DNA of 64,000 nucleotides. Origin: Salinibaculum sp. SYNS191. GTDB taxonomy: Archaea > Halobacteriota > Halobacteria > Halobacteriales > Haloarculaceae. Positions 7,876-13,898 of this stretch are shown here, piece after piece. Under the pieces are notes generated by a model that saw only the letters and a program-made list of their open reading frames with translations, had not been told where the DNA came from and searched no databases. A program made the translations under genes and the position numbers. Location: NCBI RefSeq assembly GCF_037338445.1, contig NZ_CP147838.1:3844001-3908000 (forward strand), in the 5' to 3' direction. The stretch's first letter is position 1, and the number at the start of each line of letters is the position of its first letter.

Positions 7876-8724
7876 TCAGGCGTCAGACTGAGAGAGTATA
7901 TCGCCGACTCTGCTACGGCTTAACCCAACTGCGTCTGCGAGTTCTTGTTGAGTCATGTCCTCGGTGTTCTGGTAGAGTTCGCGGAGCATTTCGTCGCGTT
8001 TCTGTCGGCGGGCGTCCTCGGCGGCTTCTTCGGCGGCTTCTTGGACGGTAGAGGCTTCGACGTAGCCTTTGCCGTCGTCACCTTCGCCACGGAGTCGTTT
8101 GCGTTTCTCACGGGTCAGGTAGTCGTATGTGGACTGTAGTTCGCCGGGGAGGTCGCCGGGCCACGTCAATGTACCCCAATTGTGGGTTTCTTCGTGCTGT
8201 CCGAACGGGTTCCACTTGACGCGAAACATCTGAGCCTCGCCGAGTTCGCGGGCAAGAATCCACATGTCGCACATGCTCCGAATGTCCTTATCCACCATGT
8301 GAACGCCGGGAGTCGTGAGAAAGAGGTACTTCTGTTCGACGCGGCCCATGCCAATAATCGAGCGGAGAGCTTCATTGACGGACGACATGGAGCGACGGTT
8401 AGACACGTCACCCATAGCCTCGTCAAAGACGAGCGAGGAGCCGACGGGCTGGCTGGTATAGGCGTCGGTCAATTCACGGGCCGAGAGGCTGGCTTTGTCC
8501 TCAGTAATGCCGGTGTCTGTGCGGTCGCACGCGGCGGCGAGACGCATAGCGAGCGTGGTCTTACCGGAGCCACGTTCGAGGTTCCAATCAGCGACTAACA
8601 CGGTGAGGTCACGGTTCTGTGCGACGCGCTTTCGGTACAATTTGCCGAACGGGTTGTCCTCGCCGAGTGTCGGGTAGTCCTCGATCTCCTCGGCGTCGGT
8701 CATGGAGTCCTCGGTAGTTGCCAT
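7876..8724 (-). CDS. P-loop ATPase with C-terminal HTH
   Basis: 282 aa. Walker A is R-G-S-G-K-T-T-L-A (about residues 51-59). Walker B is S-S-L-V-F-D-E-A (about 96-103), followed by a conserved-looking N-R-R-S-M-S-S sensor stretch. After a charged coiled-coil region (about 220-250) the last ~30 residues form a helix-turn-helix (M-T-Q-Q-E-L-A-D-A-V-G-L-S-R-S-R-V-G). It is the last gene of a minus-strand operon starting at 9995 and lies one base after the previous stop. Roles could be partition, DNA packaging-like transfer or replication help; haloarchaeal plasmids and pleolipovirus-related elements often carry such an NTPase. It is not ParA-like in its Walker A. The function is uncertain. Confidence 0.72.
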   Translation of the reverse strand: MATTEDSMTDAEEIEDYPTLGEDNPFGKLYRKRVAQNRDLTVLVADWNLERGSGKTTLAMRLAAACDRTDTGITEDKASLSARELTDAYTSQPVGSSLVFDEAMGDVSNRRSMSSVNEALRSIIGMGRVEQKYLFLTTPGVHMVDKDIRSMCDMWILARELGEAQMFRVKWNPFGQHEETHNWGTLTWPGDLPGELQSTYDYLTREKRKRLRGEGDDGKGYVEASTVQEAAEEAAEDARRQKRDEMLRELYQNTEDMTQQELADAVGLSRSRVGDILSQSDA

Positions 8725-8725
8725 G

Positions 8726-9196
8726 TCATACCTCCCATTCGTCGCTTTCGTCCTCGGTGATGAGCGGCTTCACGTCGGCGAGAATCTGGTTACAAATGCG
8801 GTAGACTTGAACGGAGTTCTGCCGGGGAGTGTATCGCAATTTGCTGTATTTCTCGGGGAGGTCGGCGTCAGAGGGGAGAGCGCCGAGCGAGTCGGCGTAT
8901 TGAAGAATGGTGTCGTGAGGCCAATGGTCGGGGAGAGAGGTGTCAGCGTCAATGTCGTTCATAATCGGTTCGAGTTCTGAGACGTACAGGCTCACGGCGT
9001 AAGCGAGTTCTCGGCGTTCTTGCCTACCTTCGCTGAGGCGTTCGGTTTTGTCGAAGTTGTCCATCACTTTGTGGACGCGCTGACGGGCTTTGTGAATCTC
9101 TTTGAGCCGCTGGCGACGGTGGTAGTCGTCGGGGTCGGCGAGGTCAATGTCGGGCACGTCCTCGGCGTCCTCGGGGTCTGGTTCGTGCTGGCTCAT
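8726..9196 (-). CDS. Hypothetical acidic alpha-helical protein of element
   Basis: 156 aa, acidic, predicted mostly helical, with a charged coiled-coil-like segment near residues 28-65 (R-R-Q-R-L-K-E-I-H-K-A-R-Q-R-V-H). There is no Cys, no membrane segment and no recognisable motif. Its ATG overlaps the upstream stop by 4 bp, and its TGA is one base before the ATPase ATG, so it is translationally coupled to the ATPase and may be its partner. The family is not recognised. Confidence 0.6.
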   Translation of the reverse strand: MSQHEPDPEDAEDVPDIDLADPDDYHRRQRLKEIHKARQRVHKVMDNFDKTERLSEGRQERRELAYAVSLYVSELEPIMNDIDADTSLPDHWPHDTILQYADSLGALPSDADLPEKYSKLRYTPRQNSVQVYRICNQILADVKPLITEDESDEWEV

Positions 9197-9480
9197 AGGG
9201 GTTCGACATCCTCCGGGTCGGGCGTGGGTGGTTGGCGGAGTCTCACGTCGTCTATGTCCATGCTTGCGCGTTCGGCGACGGCTTCGCGGTACGCCTCAGT
9301 AATAATGTACTCCTCAGGTTCCTCGAAATAACCGTTCCCTCGCTCGTCGTCGCCGACGTAATCGAATGGAGTAGCGCGGTATGGTGGTTGGTAGGGGTTG
9401 GGGTTCTCGTAGATCACTACGGCGTCGTGGACGCAATGCTCGGGGAGGTCGAATGAGTCGGCGGGTTCGCTTTCGGTCAT
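9193..9480 (-). CDS. Hypothetical small acidic protein of element
   Basis: 95 aa, very acidic, with Pro- and Tyr-rich patches (Y-E-N-P-N-P-Y-Q-P-P-Y) in the middle and a C-terminal region ending in P-T-P-D-P-E-D-V-E. It overlaps both neighbours by 4 bp, so it belongs to the tightly packed operon. No domain is recognised. The acidic DNA-mimic-like character is only an impression. Confidence 0.55.
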   Translation of the reverse strand: MTESEPADSFDLPEHCVHDAVVIYENPNPYQPPYRATPFDYVGDDERGNGYFEEPEEYIITEAYREAVAERASMDIDDVRLRQPPTPDPEDVEPL

Positions 9481-9995
9481 TCTGAATCCTCCTTACTCTC
9501 TTCTAAGAGTTCGTCCTCAAATTCTACCTCCTCCTCATCCCAATATTTGATAGCATCTGGTTTGGTGGCGTATGCCGCTGCGGGCCGGCCTATTTCCTCA
9601 GAACTAGGATGGTAGCCGGACATCTCGTTTGCTTGCCAATCGTACCAATGTGCCTCTAAGTCGAATTGGCTGTCTTCGGGTGCTTCCTCTATTGTGACAT
9701 ATCTAGCGTCTCCGTCGGCGTCTCTCAAGTCATGTGCTGAAATTGTATTTTCTCCCTCAAATTCATCTAAACGGTTATGTTTGACATAATAAACATTAGC
9801 CTGTCCTACAGTTGCCTTTCGTATTTCATCAAACCGGTATACCACTCCGTCGGCGTTGTTCAAAACCGTCTGTTTAGAATAACCTGTTACTTCAGCAATA
9901 TCGCTCGCGGTGGCAAACGGTCGTTCGCCGCTACAAATTGTTCGTATGGCGGTTTCTATCTCCTGCATGGACTTCGGCATTGGTGGCCTATCCAT
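9477..9995 (-). CDS. Winged-helix/HTH regulator of element
   Basis: 172 aa. The N-terminal half has a helix-turn-helix (A-T-A-S-D-I-A-E-V-T-G-Y-S-K-Q-T-V-L-N-N, about residues 28-47) followed by a wing-like V-Y-R-F-D-E-I and V-Y-Y-V-K. The C-terminal half is acidic and unrecognised. It is the first gene of the minus-strand operon and faces the integrase across an intergenic region with strong inverted repeats, so it is the natural candidate for the element's control protein. Codon use is clearly more AT-rich than in the chromosome (ATA, TTA and AAT codons), a sign of foreign origin. Confidence 0.65.
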   Translation of the reverse strand: MDRPPMPKSMQEIETAIRTICSGERPFATASDIAEVTGYSKQTVLNNADGVVYRFDEIRKATVGQANVYYVKHNRLDEFEGENTISAHDLRDADGDARYVTIEEAPEDSQFDLEAHWYDWQANEMSGYHPSSEEIGRPAAAYATKPDAIKYWDEEEVEFEDELLEESKEDSE

Positions 9996-10255
9996 GCACC
10001 TACATTAATTTCCGACGTACAAATTATTTTCTATGCTGCGCAAAAAGCTACGTCAAATAAACTTGCTGCAGAACCAAATAACTATAAACTCTCAGCAATA
10101 ACGTGGAGAGTAAGCGCGACACATCGCTCTCAAAGCGAGAATAAATGAGCCGGGAAAAGCCGGCTACAACCGCTGAAAGTCCATTTAACGGTTGTAGCCC
10201 CACCCACAAAGGGTTTGGCTTTTTTCTGGTGTTCGGTGTCGCGTGGCTTCGACCC
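9996..10255. promoter_or_regulatory. Divergent control region of element (operon / integrase)
   Basis: 260 bases, AT-rich to about 10120 and then GC-rich. It separates the divergent HTH operon and the integrase. AT-rich candidates for the minus-strand promoter lie around 10015-10035. For the integrase the patch CCATTTAACG (10181-10190) lies in the loop of an 11-bp inverted repeat. A T6 run follows at 10220-10225, with nothing before it to make a strong terminator hairpin except the same repeat 21 bases upstream. Confidence 0.5.
10149..10199. repeat. Overlapping inverted repeats before integrase
   Basis: GGCTACAACCG (10162-10172) is exactly complementary in reverse to CGGTTGTAGCC (10189-10199), an 11-bp perfect stem with a 16-base loop. 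A second short stem, GCCGG (10149-10153) with CCGGC (10160-10164) around GAAAAG, overlaps its left arm by 3 bases, so the two cannot form together. It is a candidate operator or RNA switch controlling the integrase. Confidence 0.6.
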
Positions 10256-11311
10256 ATGTCCGAACGAAAGGACGCGCCCAACACCGGGCACCGGACTGAC
10301 GCACCGAGCGGACAATTAGAGCCACTTGCACCGAGCGAGGGTGTCGAGTTGTATTTTGACACTCGAAAGGCCGAGTTGTCGCAAAAGACGGTCTACAATT
10401 ACCGAAACCGGCTTGACACGTTTTTGGAGTGGTGTGAGGAGCAGGACATTGACAATCTGAACACGCTCACGGGGCGCGATCTCCACCTCTATCGGAGTTG
10501 GCGGACGCGCGACGTGGCAATAATGACGCTAAAGAACGAGTTACGGACGCTCCGGTCGTTTTTGGAGTTCGCGGCGAGCATTGACGCGGTGGAGCCGGGC
10601 CTGCGCGAGCAGGTACTCATTCCTGAGACGAGCGACGAGGAGGAGTCAAAGGACGTATACATTGAGGTGGAGCGGGCGGAGCGTATTCTCGACTACCTGA
10701 ATCGGTTCAAATACGCAAGTCGAGAACACGTCGTTTTCGGCATCCTGTGGCACACGGGTGTTCGGCTAAGGACGCTCCGGGCGCTTGACGTGGACGACTT
10801 CGACACCGGGGAGCCGTGCCTTGAGGTTCGACACCGGCCGGAGTCGGAGACGCCGCTCAAGAACGCTGAGAAAGCGGAGCGGAGTATTCACGTCGGCGAG
10901 CATTACCGGGCCGTCATTTCGGACTACATAGACCACAACCGCAACGACGTGACGGACGACTACGGACGGGAGCCGCTACTTACCTCGGAGCAGGGTCGCC
11001 CCACTGAGGGGACTGTTCGGACGTGGGTCTACCGGCTGACGCAACCGTGTACCTACGGCGAGTGTCCCCACGACAAAGAGCCGGAGTCGTGCGAGTACCG
11101 TAATTACGACTCGCTCTCGGAGTGTCCGTCGAGTCTATCGCCTCACCCTATTCGGCGTGGTAGCATCACGGCCGCTCTCCGCGAGGGCACGCCCCAAGAG
11201 GTCGTGTCTGACAGAATGAACGTGTCGGCCGACATTCTGGACAAACACTACGACGAGCGGAGCGAGCGCGAGAAAATGCGTGTTCGGCGCGAGTTGTGGG
11301 AGGGGCCGTAG
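10256..11311 (+). CDS. Tyrosine recombinase/integrase
   Basis: 351 aa from the ATG at 10256. An in-frame GTG-type extension to 10145 would run through the inverted repeats, so I prefer the shorter start. The N-terminal SAM-like core-binding domain (Y-F-D-T-R-K-A-E-L-S-Q-K-T) begins near residue 32. Catalytic elements are H-T-G-V-R-L-R-T-L-R-A-L (first Arg, ~165-175), H-P-I-R-R-G-S (H-x-x-R, ~295) and D-K-H-Y-D (nucleophile Tyr, ~323). A Cys-rich insert (C-T-Y-G-E-C-P-H...C-E-Y...E-C-P) precedes the H-x-x-R box, as in many haloarchaeal integrases. It lies beside the right att site and should integrate and excise the element at tRNA-Ala. Confidence 0.92.
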   Translation: MSERKDAPNTGHRTDAPSGQLEPLAPSEGVELYFDTRKAELSQKTVYNYRNRLDTFLEWCEEQDIDNLNTLTGRDLHLYRSWRTRDVAIMTLKNELRTLRSFLEFAASIDAVEPGLREQVLIPETSDEEESKDVYIEVERAERILDYLNRFKYASREHVVFGILWHTGVRLRTLRALDVDDFDTGEPCLEVRHRPESETPLKNAEKAERSIHVGEHYRAVISDYIDHNRNDVTDDYGREPLLTSEQGRPTEGTVRTWVYRLTQPCTYGECPHDKEPESCEYRNYDSLSECPSSLSPHPIRRGSITAALREGTPQEVVSDRMNVSADILDKHYDERSEREKMRVRRELWEGP

Positions 11312-11325
11312 ACATGACTCAATGT

Positions 11326-11338
11326 GGCAAGGGAGTTT
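11326..11338 (+). repeat. 13-bp direct repeat, right copy
   Basis: GGCAAGGGAGTTT, identical to 5131-5143. It lies 97 bases before the first and 163 bases before the second att-like copy, and just after the integrase stop. Confidence 0.5.
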
Positions 11339-11422
11339 ATGTTGCCCCCAATACAACAGAATGGAGGAGCCGTGTTCACCTATTCAATAGTTTCGGCCGG
11401 CGGGACTCGCTATCGCTTGAAA

Positions 11423-11435
11423 CCCGGCGAGTCCA
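11423..11435 (+). repeat. Extra att-like copy
   Basis: CCCGGCGAGTCCA, 13 bases identical to the tRNA-Ala 3' end. The preceding TTGAAA resembles TTCAAAT of the tRNA T loop, so similarity extends imperfectly to about 22 bases. It lies 66 bases upstream of the exact 14-bp copy. Confidence 0.6.
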
Positions 11436-11488
11436 CTCACATCCGTTCGTTCTCTCGCCGACTTCTCGCTCGCTCTGCTCGCGAGAAC

Positions 11489-11502
11489 CCCGGCGAGTCC
11501 AT
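11489..11502 (+). repeat. attR: exact copy of tRNA-Ala 3' end
   Basis: CCCGGCGAGTCCAT is identical to 4967-4980 and in the same orientation. I take it as the right boundary because the match is the longest. The copy at 11423 is the alternative boundary. Confidence 0.75.
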
Positions 11503-11607
11503 CACGCGTTTTCTCCCTCCTCACTCGACCAGACGACAGTGAATTAGTTGTCGAGACTCGCCGTCTACTGAGGGTCGTCCGTCGACACGAAGGGACTTTG
11601 CCCCTCA

Positions 11608-11955
11608 CTACACCGCGGGCAACACCAGAAATCGAACCACCCACAGTGTCCCCATTCCGACGGCCATCGTGGCGAAGACGTTCTCCGTCCGCCAGGCCAC
11701 CCCCGCGGCGAGCGCGCCGGCGGCGAGCCTGTCGACTTCCGGACCCGCGCCACCGGCGTCGAGTGCGACGAACGACGGCAGGACGAGCGCGGCGAGAACT
11801 GCTGCCGGGACGTACCGCAGTGCTCGCTCCAGCCGGGGCGGGATGTCCTCGAAGTAGCCGAACAGCGCGATGAAGGAGACGCGAATCACGTACGTGAGGA
11901 CGCCGATGAGGCCGATGACGGCCCACAGCGCCGGGTCGGCGTAGCTAGTGGGCAT
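11608..11955 (-). CDS. azlD: AzlD family branched-chain amino acid exporter subunit
   Basis: 115 aa with about four hydrophobic segments (W-A-V-I-G-L-I-G-V-L-T-Y-V-I-R at the N-terminus, then A-A-V-L-A-A-L-V-L-P, a third and a C-terminal one). The T-Y-x-x-R motif in helix 1 and the small size match AzlD. Together with AzlC it exports branched-chain amino acids across the membrane. Its ATG overlaps the azlC stop by 11 bp, a typical azlCD pair. Confidence 0.88.
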   Translation of the reverse strand: MPTSYADPALWAVIGLIGVLTYVIRVSFIALFGYFEDIPPRLERALRYVPAAVLAALVLPSFVALDAGGAGPEVDRLAAGALAAGVAWRTENVFATMAVGMGTLWVVRFLVLPAV

Positions 11956-12643
11956 CGCTCGCGTCCACCTCCATGCGCGTCTCGGCTGCGAGGCCGGCGA
12001 CGATGCCGACGGTGGCCCCGACGAGCAGTCCGAGGTTCAGCGGGAGCCCGGTCCCGACGACGGCGACGGTTCCGCCGACGAGTCCGGCGACGATCGTCGG
12101 CCCGTCCTCCATCGCCGGCACGAGCAGGGCGAGAAAGACCAGCGGGACGGCAAATTCGAGCCCCAGCGACTCTGGTATGCCTGCCTGGGCCACCGCACCA
12201 GCCACAGTCGTTATCTGCCAGACGACCCAGAGCGCGCTCGCAGCACCGAGGTAGTAGGCGACCCGGTCGACGCCGTCCGCCGAGCGATAGCGCGATATCG
12301 AGAGCGCGTAAGCCTGGTCGGTCAGCAGGTACGCCAGGCTGGCCTTCGTCCGCGCGGCGAAGGACTGGAAGTACGGCGCAATCGACGCCGAGTACATCAA
12401 CATTCGGAGGTTGATGACGACTGCGGTGACGACGACGACCGACAGCGGCGCCCCCTGGTCCAGAAGCTCCAGGACGGCGAGTTGCGATGCCCCGGCGAAG
12501 ACGACGACAGACATCCCGACGGCCTGCACCAGCGAGAGGCCTGCGTCCATCGCTGCAATCCCGGCGACGATGCCGAAGGGCGCGACACCGAGCAGCAGGG
12601 GTGCCATGTCACGAACCCCGCGGCGGAAGGAACCAGCGTCCAT
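11945..12643 (-). CDS. azlC: AzlC family branched-chain amino acid permease
   Basis: 232 aa from the ATG at 12643; a TGTAAACC TATA-like box about 28 bases upstream supports this leaderless start over the ATG at 12688. The protein has six or so membrane helices and the family region G-V-A-P-F-G-I-V-A-G (about 18-27), followed by F-A-G-A-S-Q-L-A and the R-M-L-M-Y-S-A-S stretch characteristic of AzlC. It is the larger subunit of the exporter with AzlD downstream. The pair is chromosomal and abuts the right end of the integrated element. Confidence 0.88.
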   Translation of the reverse strand: MDAGSFRRGVRDMAPLLLGVAPFGIVAGIAAMDAGLSLVQAVGMSVVVFAGASQLAVLELLDQGAPLSVVVVTAVVINLRMLMYSASIAPYFQSFAARTKASLAYLLTDQAYALSISRYRSADGVDRVAYYLGAASALWVVWQITTVAGAVAQAGIPESLGLEFAVPLVFLALLVPAMEDGPTIVAGLVGGTVAVVGTGLPLNLGLLVGATVGIVAGLAAETRMEVDASDAH

Positions 12644-12716
12644 GTCCACAGTCTCGTCGTGCCCCGGTTTACAGGTACCCATCTGCACCCGGCGGGCAGA
12701 CGCCGGGACCCACCCG

Positions 12717-13040
12717 CTACCGGCCGAGAAACGCCCGAATCTCGTCGTGGAGTTCCTCTAGCGTGTGGCGGTCGTCGACGTGGATACCGGACGGCCCATC
12801 CTCGTCCTCCGGGAGCGGCGTGATGGCGGCCGATTCGACTTCGTGCCACTCGCCGTCGCGATAGGCGAGCGCGTAGAGACGGCCGTCAGCCGCGAGGGCG
12901 ACGCCGCGTGCCGTCTCACCGTCTCCCGCCACCGCGTCGAAGATAGGGAAGACGCCGTCGATGGATCCGAACTCGGTGAAGCGGTCCACCTCGTCCCGTC
13001 GGAGCGGGCGCGACGGGAGCGAACCGACTGGTGCGTCCAT
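12717..13040 (-). CDS. Hypothetical haloarchaeal protein
   Basis: 107 aa from the ATG at 13040; GCTTACGC about 28 bases upstream is a weak leaderless promoter. An alternative ATG at 13079 would add 13 residues. It is acidic, with alternating strand-like segments (V-A-L-A-A-D-G-R-L-Y-A-L-A-Y-R-D-G-E-W-H-E-V) and a C-terminal helix, suggesting a small alpha/beta domain. There is no Cys or membrane helix. It stands alone between azlC and an exported protein. The family is not recognised. Confidence 0.6.
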   Translation of the reverse strand: MDAPVGSLPSRPLRRDEVDRFTEFGSIDGVFPIFDAVAGDGETARGVALAADGRLYALAYRDGEWHEVESAAITPLPEDEDGPSGIHVDDRHTLEELHDEIRAFLGR

Positions 13041-13138
13041 GTATCCCCGCTGGGACCGCCACTGCGTAAGCGTTGTCACCGGCCACCCGGTTTATTCAGA
13101 TGGTCGGAGGGTCGGCAAGTCGCCGCGGGCGCCCCTCT

Positions 13139-13744
13139 CTATTCGGCGGCTGACCCCTGTCCTGCCGTTTCCCCGTCGGTTGTCACGTTGTCCTGCCCGC
13201 CGGTCGTGTCGTTCTCCGGGATAGTGACCAGTGCGTCGTCGACCGCGACGTACGGCAGGTCCTCGGTCCCGTTGGTCGTCACGAAGTCGAAGGTCTGGTT
13301 GCCGTTCGTGTCGCGGTGTGCGAGCGCGACGAGGGTAACCGTCCGGTTGCCGTCGGTGGCCTGCCCGTCGGAGACGTTCGCCGTCAGGTTGCCCTCCTCA
13401 TCGCCCAGTGGGAGCGGCGTCGGAAGGGTCACCGTCACGTTCGTCTGGGGCCCGGGTTCGAGGTACTCCGAGGCGGCGAGAATGCCGCCGGTCTCGTTAT
13501 AGATGGCGACGAAACCGCCGTCGGAGAGGTTCGCGGACGCGACCGTGACGTTGGAGTCGAGCAGCGTCTGGTTGTCGAACTGGAGTGTGGTGTTTGCCGT
13601 CGCCGGGCCGTCGGTGGCGTTGTCGCCGGTTTCGTTGGCGAGTTGCCGGGGCGACTCCACCGGCCCGGTCGCCGCGACTGTTCCTACCAACAGTGTCAGC
13701 GCGACGACTGCCACTGCGAGTCCGGATACTGATAACTGTCTCAT
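13139..13744 (-). CDS. Exported protein with DUF7282-like domain
   Basis: 201 aa from the ATG at 13744. It has a Sec-type signal (MRQLSVSGLAVAVVALTLLV...A-A-T-G, residues 1-26), a Thr/Asn-rich spacer and then a beta domain with V-T-V-A-S-A-N-L-S-D-G-G-F-V-A-I-Y and E-P-G-P-Q-T-N-V-T-V, which reads like the haloarchaeal secreted-protein domain DUF7282. The tail is acidic and Gly/Thr-rich. There are many N-x-T sequons and no C-terminal anchor, so it is probably secreted or loosely attached. The longer start at 13825 would put 27 polar residues before the signal and is rejected. Confidence 0.68.
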   Translation of the reverse strand: MRQLSVSGLAVAVVALTLLVGTVAATGPVESPRQLANETGDNATDGPATANTTLQFDNQTLLDSNVTVASANLSDGGFVAIYNETGGILAASEYLEPGPQTNVTVTLPTPLPLGDEEGNLTANVSDGQATDGNRTVTLVALAHRDTNGNQTFDFVTTNGTEDLPYVAVDDALVTIPENDTTGGQDNVTTDGETAGQGSAAE

Positions 13745-13898
13745 CTCACCGAAGAGCCCGCCGCTGCGCCCTTGGTTATAGATACGGTATCCCGCGGTAA
13801 TCCTGCGTTGGTACTCCCCATCCACCCCCGGTTGGTGGCCGGGTGGTCACAGATAGCGAGCGACGGTCGACGGATACACTCCCTCGTTCACCGGACAG

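Larger units (their letters stand above)
4967..11502. mobile_element. Integrated plasmid-like element in tRNA-Ala
   Basis: A 6.5-kb block lies between the 3' end of tRNA-Ala and a repeat of its last bases. It encodes an HUH Rep, two tiny zinc-finger proteins, a wHTH, two unknown proteins, a P-loop ATPase with HTH, and a tyrosine integrase next to the right end. Codon use is visibly less GC-biased than in the flanks (for example many GAG, CGG, TTA-containing and AT-ending codons, and an AT-rich stretch at 9.5-10.1 kb). No spike, membrane or capsid genes like those of pleolipoviruses are seen. The best description is an integrated plasmid or integrative mobilisable element; descent from a pleolipovirus-like replicon is possible because similar integrases occur there. 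Confidence 0.88.
11312..11607. other. Right-end noncoding region of element and flank
   Basis: 296 bases without a gene. It carries the right copy of the 13-bp repeat (11326-11338), an imperfect att-like copy (11423-11435), the exact 14-bp att copy (11489-11502) and then chromosome up to the azlD stop. No terminator-like T run follows the integrase. Confidence 0.6.

Noticed and set aside
10145..10255. Longer start for the integrase
   Set aside because: The added residues would be encoded by the inverted-repeat region; the ATG at 10256 begins a normal haloarchaeal integrase N-terminus.
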